From Fidelibacterota bacterium (lineage in GTDB: Bacteria > Fidelibacterota > UBA8477 > JABMPR01), in the NCBI GenBank assembly GCA_016844955.1, contig JAERTH010000052.1:1-64000 (forward strand): a DNA stretch of 64,000 bases, in the 5' to 3' direction. Made by a program: the position numbers and the translations under genes. The notes below the pieces were generated by a model, which saw nothing but the letters and a program-made list of their open reading frames with translations, searched no databases and was not told where the DNA came from. Numbering within the stretch: the stretch's first letter is position 1; every line of letters starts with the position of its first letter. This document shows positions 9,814-18,907 of the stretch, piece after piece.

Positions 9814-12800
9814 ATGATCGTTTCCCGTGTTCTTTTTATTCTAAGCATCATTCTTGGTGTGTTTGGGCAGGACAATCAGTTAAAATTTGATCATCTCACC
9901 GTTGAGGATGGACTTTCAGAAGGTGCCGTTTACTCCATTTTGAAGGACAGTCGTGACTTTATGTGGTTTGGAACACGGTTTGGATTGAACCGCTACGATG
10001 GTCTTGAAATCCGGGTTTTCTCCCATGACCCCGAGGATTCAACCAGCCTTCCCGGATACTGGATTTCAGCCCTGCTTGAAGATTCACACGGCAATATGTG
10101 GGTCGGCACGGAAGAAGGTGGTCTGGGTAAATACAATCGAGATACTGAGGCTTTCACCCAATACCGTCACAATCCAGATGATCCCGGTAGTCTGAGCAGC
10201 AACCTCATAGCTTGTCTCTTTGAAGATGCTGAGGGTAGCATTTGGGTAGGTACAATATCTGGTCTGAATAAATTTCATCCTGAAACCAATAGTTTTGAGA
10301 AATTTTTCCATCTCCCGGGTGACAGTGCGACCTTGAGCGACAACTATGTTACTGCACTTGCCGAACTTTCAGGAGGGAACCTCATCATTGGTTTTGGATC
10401 TGGATCTCTGGCAATTCTGAATATTCAATCCGGGGAAATTCGAAATAAAACAACCGGATATTTCAAATCCAGCCGAAGCAGTGACCGGGCCATTAAAGCC
10501 ATAATCAAGGATCTGAATAACGACTATGTCTGGTTGACCAGATTTGGCTATGGTCTGGTCAAATACGACCTGCAAAACGGTCCCTTGAAATTTTATGAAG
10601 CCCCTGATTCCGATCCCCATGGATTATCGTTAAATTTTCTTTATTCCCCATCTCAGGATTCCACTGGAAAAATCTGGATGGGAAGTGTAGGCGGGTTGAC
10701 TGTTTTTGACCCCGGGACTGAATCATTTAGCTTCAACTGGCCTGATCAAAAAGAGCCACGTAGTCTCAATGACAATATGATCTATTCAGCTTATGTTGAT
10801 AATCATGGCATTGTCTGGGCTGGCTCCGAAGCCAAGGGTCTCAATATTCATCGACCCAATCAAAATCGATTTGAATTGTTCCAGCATGATCCTGAGGCCA
10901 TGCAAACTCCAAGTGCCAATAGTGTTTATGATTTAGCCCAGGATAGTAACGGAGACATCTGGTTTGCCACCATCCCTGGTGGTGTTAATCGCTATAATCC
11001 TACCAGCAAAACCTACCGTTACTACCAGACGGATGATTCTGTACCAGGTACCTGGAGTATGAACTACCCCCAACAGGTGCTTATTGACCGGTTTGGCATG
11101 CTCTGGGTTGGGACAAATGTGGCGGGTCTTATGGAGGTGGATCCTGAATCAGGTGTGCGTACAAAGCTCTTTTATCCGCTTAGAACGCGTTCCAACAGTA
11201 TCAGTGGTCATACACAATTGGCCCTCCTTGAAACCCGGTCTGGTACCATCTGGGCCGGAACCAAAGAAAGTGGATTGAGTCGTTACAACCGCGAAACCAA
11301 TGATTTCACCAGGTTTTTAAGTGACCCTGATGACCCGACACGTCTCCGAGGTGAAAGGGTCTATGCCCTGCATGAGGATAGGAGCGGTATACTCTGGGTA
11401 GGAACTGCACAGGGCGGATTGAGTCGTTTTAATGCCGATACTGAAACTTTCACAACCTATATGTATACAGTTGGAAGTGACAATTGTATCGGGAGCAACA
11501 GTATTCTGGCCATCTATGAAGACAGTAAGCAAAATTTATGGATTGGCACACGAGGAGGCGGATTAAACAAACTTGATTCCTCAAGACAACAGTTCTCAAC
11601 GCTGGACCTGGGTTCAGAGAATATTGATATCCTGACTGCCGCCATTGAAGAGGATGACCATGGGTATTTATGGATATCTACAAATAAGGGTATTATAAAA
11701 GCCGATCCCGAAAAGGGCCTGGTGAACCGTTACACATCGGTTGATGGCCTTCAAGGCAGTGAATTTTACCACAGCTCCAGTTTGCATGATTCACAGGGAT
11801 ATCTTTATTTTGGGGGTCCCAATGGGTTTAATCGCTTCCACCCCGATTCCATCGTGAATAATCCCCATATCCCACCAGTGGTCATCACAGAAATGCTAAT
11901 TAACTATGAACCGGTCCCCATCGGTGAAATGGCCGACGGTAGAAGTATTCTGACCAAATCCATCACAGAAACCAGTAGCATTGTACTGGGCTATCAGGAC
12001 AAAACCATATCCTTCACTTATGCAGCTCTGGATTATACGGATCCAACACGCAACCGCTATGCCTATATGCTTGAGAATTTTGATCAGGACTGGGTCAACG
12101 CAGGCTCCGATCACTCCGCTACGTATACAAGTCTTGCACCTGGTGAATATACCTTTCGCGTGAAAGCCACTAACAATGATGGTTTGTGGAATGAAACGGG
12201 TCTTAGCCTGGCAATTCAAGTGTTACCACCCTTCTGGCAGAGCTGGTGGTTTAGACTCATACTGTCGTTTACACTGATTATCATAGTCATTATTTATATC
12301 CAATTGCGATTGCACCGTTCTGAAGTAGAGCGAAGAAAACTAGAGAAGCTGGTCGTAGAGCGAACTGCTGAGCTGAAGTTGGAGATTGAAGAGCGTCAAC
12401 GCGTTGAGACCGAGAAAATGCAGCTAAAGGTTGATCATTTAAAACGGGAATTGGTGAGTAAATCAGTATGCGCTACTCAGAAACAGGAGATTATGAACAA
12501 TCTCTTCCAGGAGCTTAAAGACATTCAGAAAATGGATGCCAATGAAATGCGGACCCGATTTAACCGTGTTGTGAGGTATTTCAAAGACATGTTCAAATCG
12601 GAGGATGACTGGGAGGATTTTGAAAAATGGTTTACAGAGGTCCACACTGGATTTTTCTCAAATCTGCGCCAGGAAGTTCCGGCACTTTCTCAGAGTGAGG
12701 TGAAGGTCTGTGCTTTGCTACGCTTAAACCTGGTGTCCAAAGACATTGCCAACCTCATGAATGTGCAACTCAATACAGTTGATATTTACCGTCACCGTAT

Positions 12801-12861
12801 TCGAAAAAAAATCGGATTAAAAACAGAGGAAAATTTGAATCAGTATCTGACTCAATTCTGA
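9814..12861 (+). CDS. Membrane sensor-regulator: two-component-regulator-type beta-propeller, Y_Y_Y domain, TM helix, coiled coil, LuxR-type HTH
   Basis: Repeated 'D..G.IWVGT..GGLSRFN' propeller motifs; 'YTSLAPGEYTFRVKATNNDGLWNE' Y_Y_Y; TM 'FRLILSFTLIIIVIIYIQL'; C-term 'LSQSEVKVCALLRLNLVSKDIANLMNVQLNTVDIYRHRIRKKIGL'. No histidine kinase domain seen. Confidence 0.9.
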   Translation: MIVSRVLFILSIILGVFGQDNQLKFDHLTVEDGLSEGAVYSILKDSRDFMWFGTRFGLNRYDGLEIRVFSHDPEDSTSLPGYWISALLEDSHGNMWVGTEEGGLGKYNRDTEAFTQYRHNPDDPGSLSSNLIACLFEDAEGSIWVGTISGLNKFHPETNSFEKFFHLPGDSATLSDNYVTALAELSGGNLIIGFGSGSLAILNIQSGEIRNKTTGYFKSSRSSDRAIKAIIKDLNNDYVWLTRFGYGLVKYDLQNGPLKFYEAPDSDPHGLSLNFLYSPSQDSTGKIWMGSVGGLTVFDPGTESFSFNWPDQKEPRSLNDNMIYSAYVDNHGIVWAGSEAKGLNIHRPNQNRFELFQHDPEAMQTPSANSVYDLAQDSNGDIWFATIPGGVNRYNPTSKTYRYYQTDDSVPGTWSMNYPQQVLIDRFGMLWVGTNVAGLMEVDPESGVRTKLFYPLRTRSNSISGHTQLALLETRSGTIWAGTKESGLSRYNRETNDFTRFLSDPDDPTRLRGERVYALHEDRSGILWVGTAQGGLSRFNADTETFTTYMYTVGSDNCIGSNSILAIYEDSKQNLWIGTRGGGLNKLDSSRQQFSTLDLGSENIDILTAAIEEDDHGYLWISTNKGIIKADPEKGLVNRYTSVDGLQGSEFYHSSSLHDSQGYLYFGGPNGFNRFHPDSIVNNPHIPPVVITEMLINYEPVPIGEMADGRSILTKSITETSSIVLGYQDKTISFTYAALDYTDPTRNRYAYMLENFDQDWVNAGSDHSATYTSLAPGEYTFRVKATNNDGLWNETGLSLAIQVLPPFWQSWWFRLILSFTLIIIVIIYIQLRLHRSEVERRKLEKLVVERTAELKLEIEERQRVETEKMQLKVDHLKRELVSKSVCATQKQEIMNNLFQELKDIQKMDANEMRTRFNRVVRYFKDMFKSEDDWEDFEKWFTEVHTGFFSNLRQEVPALSQSEVKVCALLRLNLVSKDIANLMNVQLNTVDIYRHRIRKKIGLKTEENLNQYLTQF

Positions 12862-13082
12862 GATATTTTTTGAGGTCTGTATGGTGGTCCAGCTGCCTCA
12901 ATGAGACAGCTGTTTGACCTACCACCCCCCAGTTCCCCCATGGAGGTTTGGTTTATTCCTGGAAATTGCTCCAAATCTGCTGGTTGTGAATACACGCAGG
13001 TATAAGGCAGAGCAATTGATAGGATGATAATCCCAATCACAAATAAACCATTTACAATTTTATGTTTCAAAACGACCCCCAA
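12852..13082 (-). CDS. Possible small secreted protein (signal-peptide-like N-terminus)
   Basis: ORF with hydrophobic N-term 'LFVIGIIILSIALPYTCVYS'; would need a TTG start; overlaps the convergent gene by 10 nt. No family recognised. Confidence 0.25.
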   Translation of the reverse strand: MGVVLKHKIVNGLFVIGIIILSIALPYTCVYSQPADLEQFPGINQTSMGELGGGRSNSCLIEAAGPPYRPQKISQN

Positions 13083-13321
13083 GCCACAATATGACGTAGC
13101 AACCAGTACCCGGAAATTATAAACCTGAATTATTCGAGTAGTAAGTTCTCAACAGGTATCAGGGGACTACTTCATGCTAAAGATTAGCCAGGAAGCAATT
13201 TTTGTCACCTATACAATATCTTTACTATTGGGAATATTTCTGTTTTATGAACTACCCAGGTCCTATGGGAAGTCCTGCAAACCTTTGTGAGCAAATTTAT
13301 AGATTGGGGTGAATGTTTGAG

Positions 13322-14026
13322 CTAGGGTTGATACCGCTTATCTAATGTCATTAGCCATTGGTCAAATTTGAATCCATCCTCTCTCACTGAGAATGTGATG
13401 GTATGATATCCCGGTTCAAGAATGTCCAAGGTGATAGTTCTGGGAGTACCACAATGGTTATCCTCAACCCGTTGTGCTGAAGACCAGGTCCATTGATTTT
13501 TTCCCTCACACCACTGAACCCTGGCTGAAGACTCCGGCCAGTAACCATCGATACCTACATTAACACTATTATCCTCGCTGCCCGTAGAGAAGCAGCTTAC
13601 CCAGACATAATAAAGTCCCGGTGTATTGAAGTAGGTTTTGTAGGAGAGGATGCTCCCAGTACCTGATTCCGGAAAAAAGTTGGTTCCAAGAATCAGGGAA
13701 TCGTCATGGGTGATCCGTGTATCCGGCACTACGGCCATGTAGGCCTTGCCACCGGCAATTTCAGACAATGTATCCTCATTAATCAGCACCCAGTTCCGAG
13801 TAGTTCCCTTGTTGTTATTGCTTTGAAATGATTCCGCTTCAACCTGTATAAAACCATCCAGCTCGGTATCCACATCTGATGTATTTAAACCGGGGACGCC
13901 AGGTAGTGGGATAGGCGTTTCAGCAGGAGTAATTTTGGGATCAGTTGAACTGCATCCAATAAAATTGAGACCTGTTACCAGTACCATGGTGGCCACCAGA
14001 ACAAACTGATTGATCATGCGTCGCAT
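13322..14026 (-). CDS. Lipoprotein with carbohydrate-binding-like domain (function unknown)
   Basis: Likely start at MRRMINQFVLVATMVLVTGLNFIGCSSTDP (lipobox FIGC); 'YFNTPGLYYVWVSCFSTGSEDNSVNVGIDG' and 'PGYHTITFSVREDGFKFDQWLMTLD' resemble CBM-like jelly rolls attached to glycoside hydrolases. Track ORF extends to 14074. Confidence 0.7.
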   Translation of the reverse strand: MRRMINQFVLVATMVLVTGLNFIGCSSTDPKITPAETPIPLPGVPGLNTSDVDTELDGFIQVEAESFQSNNNKGTTRNWVLINEDTLSEIAGGKAYMAVVPDTRITHDDSLILGTNFFPESGTGSILSYKTYFNTPGLYYVWVSCFSTGSEDNSVNVGIDGYWPESSARVQWCEGKNQWTWSSAQRVEDNHCGTPRTITLDILEPGYHTITFSVREDGFKFDQWLMTLDKRYQP

Positions 14027-14151
14027 AGAAACCTCCCCTGGTAAAGTGTTGTCCTGGAAAATAGAGATTCGCAACCAGGAATAGAACAGTTACTATGACC
14101 GATGACTTATTCGGTGCAATGGACCAGATGACCAAATTTCTTGATGAAGGT

Positions 14152-16455
14152 TTAGGTGGGTTCAACCCTTAGAACAGTAGTCTGTAGGTCAACATCCACT
14201 GAGGAAGTGCCGACAAATAGCTTAAAGTCACCTGGTTCAACCACATAATCCATATTGATATCATAAAAGGCTAATTCTTCAAAACCGATGATGAAAGTGA
14301 CCCGCTTCCGCTCACCGACCTCCAAGAATACACGTTTAAACCCTTTGAGCTCCTTTATCGGTCTGGTTACTGAGCTCTTTAGATCCAGAATGTATAGCTG
14401 CACCACTTCGGAGCCATAGCAATCTCCAATATTCTTGACTTCCAGAGTGAGCTTAGTTGATTCAGATATAGTCATTACTGTCCTGGATAATTTAGGCTCT
14501 GATATCTCAAACTGGGTGTAACTCAGACCATAACCAAACGGGAAGAGAGGATCAGTATCATCGAACAGATACCCCCGTCGGGCTGAAGGTTTGTAATTGT
14601 AGTAACAGGGAATGTGCCCAACTGACCGAGGTACGGTCATGGGCAATTTCCCACCGGGATTGAAATCACCAAACAGGACTTCAGCTACAGCCTGGCCTGT
14701 TTCCTGCCCCAGATACCAACATTCATAAATAGTACTGGCTTTTTGATTCAGGTTGTTGATTGAAAGGGGGCGTCCATTGAAGACAAAAGCTACAATAGGT
14801 TTTTCAGTTTCATAAATGGCATTGATAAGTTCGTTCTGGAGCCCCACCAGTTCCAGACTGGTCCTATCCCCCATGTGGTTTATGTCCCAGGCCTCGCGGG
14901 AGGTTTGCTCGTTCCCACCAAGAGCCAGAATCACAACATCAGCCTGTCTGGCATTTTCAACAGCTTCTGTAATACTCTTCCGGTCCTTAACAGGATCGCT
15001 GGGAACGACTTCATCTTCTAACCATGAGCCACCCTTGGTTATCCGACAGCCTTCATGGTGGAGAATTTCAACTTTGTCCCCGACATAGTGCTTGATGCCT
15101 CCCAAAACAGTGGAAACATGTTTAGGCGATCCCATATATCCACCGAGCAGCTCCCGATCCGAATTGGGACCTATAACGGCAATAGTTTTGGTTTCATTCA
15201 TATCGAGAGGAGCAAACCCATCCTCGTTCTTCAACATGGTGATAGTTTCTCGGGCAGCCTGTAGGGCCAGTTGATTATGTGCTTCACATCCAACAATTTC
15301 ATCTGCTAGATCAGCATCAACATAAGGATCGTCGAACAGACCCATTTTGAATTTGTAAAAAAGTGTGGCTTTCACCAGCTCATCCAGGGTGGATTCTTCC
15401 AGACTACCTTCATTGACCAGCTCTATGAGATGTTTATAACAATCTCCCTCAGGAAGTTCAATATTCACACCAGCAATGGCGGCCAGCAATGCTGCTTCCT
15501 TGCCATCTTCTGCCAGGTGGTGTCCGTATAGTTCCGGGCGCTCATCAAGCTCCCGAATGGCGTAGTAGTCAGACACAGCATAGCCTTTAAATCCCCATTC
15601 CCCACGCAAAACTTCCTGTAATAGCCAGGTGTTGGCATGTGAGGGAACGCCATCAATCTCATTGTAGGATGGCATGATACTGATGGCACCGGCATCTTGA
15701 ATGGCTTTCTTGAACGGATACAGGAATGTTTCTCGCAGGGTGCGTTCAGAAATATTAACGGGTGCGCAATTCGTCCCGGATTCTGGTTGACCATGAGCCG
15801 CGAAGTGCTTGAGGGTAGCCACGAGATTCTTTTTATCCTTAAAACTGGCATCACCCTGAAAGCCTTTAATAGCTGCCATCCCCACACGTGATACCAGGAA
15901 AGGATCCTCCCCAAAGGTTTCTTCAACACGACCCCATCTGGGCTCCCGGGCCACATCCACTACAGGTGTTAGGGCCTGGTGGGCACCTCGGGAACGAGCT
16001 TCAAGTGCTGTCATGGCATATAATTTTTGTACCAGGTCGGGATTGAATGTGCCACCAAGACCAATTGGTTGGGAGAAGCTGGTACCATGCACAGCGGCAT
16101 GCCCATGGAGGCATTCTTCATGAAAAAACACAGGTATTCCGAGACGACTTTCTTCCATAAAAAATTTCTGGATAGCGTTGGTCAGTTCAGCCATTTCCCG
16201 GGCATTTTTACCCGCTCCAGCTTCACTTGGCCGTCCCACTTGTCCCAAACCATTTCCATGACCAAAATGCTCACGTGCTATTGATGCATCAAAATTCCCA
16301 GCTTGATCCAGAAGCATGGTTTTCTTATCATTCCAGATGCCCATCATCTGGGCCACTTTTTCTTCCAGTGTCATTTGGGAAATCAAGTGCTCAGTGCGCG
16401 CTTCGGGACTGAGTGATGCGTCTTTATAGCCTAGGTTTATAATGTGCTTATCCAA
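14152..16455 (-). CDS. Glycoside hydrolase family 3 (beta-glucosidase/beta-xylosidase-like), no signal peptide
   Basis: 'TPVVDVAREPRWGRVEETFGEDPFLV', 'VATLKHFAAHGQPESGTN', 'GYAVSDYYAI' nucleophile region, C-terminal Fn3-like domain. TTG start preceded by AAGGATGAAG. Confidence 0.95.
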   Translation of the reverse strand: MDKHIINLGYKDASLSPEARTEHLISQMTLEEKVAQMMGIWNDKKTMLLDQAGNFDASIAREHFGHGNGLGQVGRPSEAGAGKNAREMAELTNAIQKFFMEESRLGIPVFFHEECLHGHAAVHGTSFSQPIGLGGTFNPDLVQKLYAMTALEARSRGAHQALTPVVDVAREPRWGRVEETFGEDPFLVSRVGMAAIKGFQGDASFKDKKNLVATLKHFAAHGQPESGTNCAPVNISERTLRETFLYPFKKAIQDAGAISIMPSYNEIDGVPSHANTWLLQEVLRGEWGFKGYAVSDYYAIRELDERPELYGHHLAEDGKEAALLAAIAGVNIELPEGDCYKHLIELVNEGSLEESTLDELVKATLFYKFKMGLFDDPYVDADLADEIVGCEAHNQLALQAARETITMLKNEDGFAPLDMNETKTIAVIGPNSDRELLGGYMGSPKHVSTVLGGIKHYVGDKVEILHHEGCRITKGGSWLEDEVVPSDPVKDRKSITEAVENARQADVVILALGGNEQTSREAWDINHMGDRTSLELVGLQNELINAIYETEKPIVAFVFNGRPLSINNLNQKASTIYECWYLGQETGQAVAEVLFGDFNPGGKLPMTVPRSVGHIPCYYNYKPSARRGYLFDDTDPLFPFGYGLSYTQFEISEPKLSRTVMTISESTKLTLEVKNIGDCYGSEVVQLYILDLKSSVTRPIKELKGFKRVFLEVGERKRVTFIIGFEELAFYDINMDYVVEPGDFKLFVGTSSVDVDLQTTVLRVEPT

Positions 16456-16603
16456 AATGCTTCATCCTTAAGTTAAACTACAATATGCATTCTCAACCCT
16501 TGCTCAACAAGCCTAAGAACTACTCGCTCTACAAGTTTACCATGGGAACCCTGAGCATCAAAATTGGATGATTTGTCAGACGATTAGTTCGAGTTAAACT
16601 TAT

Positions 16604-16617
16604 TTGAACCGTTTTAA
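16604..16617. promoter_or_regulatory. Candidate LacI-family operator (TTGAACCGTTTTAA)
   Basis: Imperfect palindrome with central CG (10 of 14 positions symmetric) between divergent GH3 and lacI-type genes. Confidence 0.35.
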
Positions 16618-16676
16618 TCAATACAATTCCCAGTATATTATGATAATTACACGATCAAACCAGGTGGACTCAACGC

Positions 16677-17708
16677 ATGAAGAAAAGTACGATCCAGGAT
16701 GTGGCAGAACAAGCTGGAGTTTCCAAGGGAACGGTATCTGCTGTCATAAACGGAAAAGCCACAGTTAAAGCCTCAACTCGCGAGCATGTACGTGAGGTGA
16801 TGAAAGCGATGAACTTTCGACCTAAGGGTCAGGCCCGCAATCTGAAGGGTCGGCAAATCGAGCGAACTGTCGGTATTATTATACGGGAGCTGGACAATCC
16901 CTTTTATACGGCGCTGGCTACCGGGATTAAGAAATACGCAAATGAAAAAGGATATGTGGAATTTATTGCCAGTTCGGAGGCGGATCAGCAGAATGAAGAG
17001 ACCATTTCCCAGTTATTTGCTTCAAAAGATGTGAAAGGTGCCATCATTGCCCCGGTGATCAATGAGAATATCGAGATTGAACACCTTTTCAGGCTAAAAC
17101 TATTGAATTATCCTTTTGTGTTATTGAAAGAAGTTCAGGGTATTCATGCCAATGTCGTTTCAATAAACAACCTGGAGGCCACCAAATTGGCGGTTAGATA
17201 CCTCATGGAAACCGGGCATACGGATATCATCCATTTTGCAGGACCTGAGTTGTCTTCGCATGCCCATGAGCGAATCAACGGATTCCGGCAGGCATTTAGC
17301 GAAAGCACACAGATTTTTAGTGATTCTATGCTTGTCCCATGTGGGTCTCAATTCCAAGATGGGTTTGAAACAGGAATTGACTTTTTCAAAAGGGTTGATC
17401 CCAAACGGTTCCCAATGGCCGTCGTTTGTTTTAATGATGTGATAGCCCTGGGTTTGAGTTCAGCTCTGCATCAACTAAAGATTGATGTACCCAATCAAGT
17501 CTCAATTGTTGGCAATGATGATATCGAAATCGCTAAACATTGGTCACCTGCCCTGACAACCGTTCACACACCTCTACATGAATTAGGTATGAAAGCTGCT
17601 GAAGTTCTAATAAGGCACATCGAAGCAGATCAAATTTTACCTGTTGAAAATCATGTCCTGGATTCAGAACTCAAGATACGGGAGACAACGCTGGATCTCA
17701 CCAAATAG
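16677..17708 (+). CDS. LacI-family transcriptional regulator
   Basis: N-term 'TIQDVAEQAGVSKGTVSAVINGKATVKASTREHV' LacI HTH; periplasmic-binding-like sensor domain. Confidence 0.95.
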   Translation: MKKSTIQDVAEQAGVSKGTVSAVINGKATVKASTREHVREVMKAMNFRPKGQARNLKGRQIERTVGIIIRELDNPFYTALATGIKKYANEKGYVEFIASSEADQQNEETISQLFASKDVKGAIIAPVINENIEIEHLFRLKLLNYPFVLLKEVQGIHANVVSINNLEATKLAVRYLMETGHTDIIHFAGPELSSHAHERINGFRQAFSESTQIFSDSMLVPCGSQFQDGFETGIDFFKRVDPKRFPMAVVCFNDVIALGLSSALHQLKIDVPNQVSIVGNDDIEIAKHWSPALTTVHTPLHELGMKAAEVLIRHIEADQILPVENHVLDSELKIRETTLDLTK

Positions 17709-18720
17709 AATCGGCTGAATCCAGGTATATTTGAAATTCGTATTGAACCGATTTTCCAGCATCTAGATCCAGCAGACCCTGCCCATTGTTAAATGCATCA
17801 ATATTACAGCTCATGGGTTCAACGGCAAAGCCGGTCCCGTGGGGATGATTAAACAGCTGGAAATATTTATAACCGGCATCGCCTCCCTTTAACGATAAGG
17901 TGTAATGTAATTTCCGCTTTTTATCCAACAGCTCAATAAAATTTTCTGATTCATTGCTCTCAAGTTTAAAACAGGTATCAAAGCGCTCCCCATTGAGAGG
18001 ATTGAAGTTGGAATAATTCTTACTCTCAAGTAATTCACCTGTAGGTAAAAGTGAGTCATCCACCACAACTCTTTTTGATGGCGGGAGCTTCAACTCCACA
18101 GCATCAACCCCTTCAGGAAAATGCAGGTAGTGATGCCAACCACTCCCTATGGGCAGGGCAGATTTACCCATATTTATGATCTCTGTCTTGCACTCCAGGG
18201 TATTCATGTCACGAATGGTATAGACTATCCTGACGGTAAAAGGAAAAGGATATCCTGAATCACTGCCATCGTAATCATATTCCAGTTTACAGGTGGCCTG
18301 GTCAATCCCACTCTGGATGGATTTCACCTTGAAAGGTTTGTTATAAACCAGTCCATGCAGGGCGGTACCATCTCCGGGAGAATTCACTGGAAAATTTAAT
18401 TTTTCGCCTCCATAGGAATAACTACCTCCCCGTAATCGATTTGGAAATGGGATTAGAGCACTGTTTAAGAAATATGGATTGTGCTCAATATTGTCATACG
18501 GAGTGAGGGGCATGAGGACTGAAATGATCTTTTTTTCGACCTCAAGGCTCAACTCATATAGTCGTCCACCCTGAGATGGGATTATACTCATCTCCACTCC
18601 GCTACGGTGAGATATTCGCAGCACTGAGATTCCGTTTAATTCTTTGTATTCATGACTAAACAATTGTAGATCCTCATTTTTCTGGTTGGGGGAACATAAT
18701 TGTGGGCAGGACAAATGCAA
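17698..18720 (-). CDS. Aldose 1-epimerase family protein
   Basis: 'ALIPFPNRLRGGSYSYGGEKLNFPVN...HGLVYNKPF', 'GSGWHHYLHFPEG', 'FNHPHGTGFAVEPMSCNIDAFNNG' galactose-mutarotase-like motifs. Start uncertain. Confidence 0.85.
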   Translation of the reverse strand: MHLSCPQLCSPNQKNEDLQLFSHEYKELNGISVLRISHRSGVEMSIIPSQGGRLYELSLEVEKKIISVLMPLTPYDNIEHNPYFLNSALIPFPNRLRGGSYSYGGEKLNFPVNSPGDGTALHGLVYNKPFKVKSIQSGIDQATCKLEYDYDGSDSGYPFPFTVRIVYTIRDMNTLECKTEIINMGKSALPIGSGWHHYLHFPEGVDAVELKLPPSKRVVVDDSLLPTGELLESKNYSNFNPLNGERFDTCFKLESNESENFIELLDKKRKLHYTLSLKGGDAGYKYFQLFNHPHGTGFAVEPMSCNIDAFNNGQGLLDLDAGKSVQYEFQIYLDSADSIW

Positions 18721-18844
18721 TCAACGAAGGAAGGTAGGTGAACTGCGATTCCATTGATGATGTAGAGTAAGTGTGGATTGGTTACCCTTCTCTTCAAGAA
18801 GAATCTGGGTTGCTTCTGACTGGTGGACAATTTTTCAGTTTATT

Positions 18845-18878
18845 AAAAAAAAGAGAGGACAGAATCATCCACCCTCTC
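18845..18878 (-). terminator. Intrinsic terminator of the SSS transporter gene
   Basis: Minus strand GAGAGGGTGGATGATTCTGTCCTCTC followed by TTTTTTTT, 30 nt after the stop at 18908. Confidence 0.75.
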
Positions 18879-18907
18879 GTTAAATGCATCAGTAGGCCAG
18901 GTATGTT

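Noticed and set aside
12890-12912. CAGCTGCCTCA-a-TGAGACAGCTG hairpin after the propeller sensor gene
   Set aside because: One mismatch, tiny loop and no T-run; overlaps a possible small ORF. Too weak to call a terminator.
15465-15956. 163-aa minus-strand ORF
   Set aside because: Out-of-frame inside the GH3 gene.
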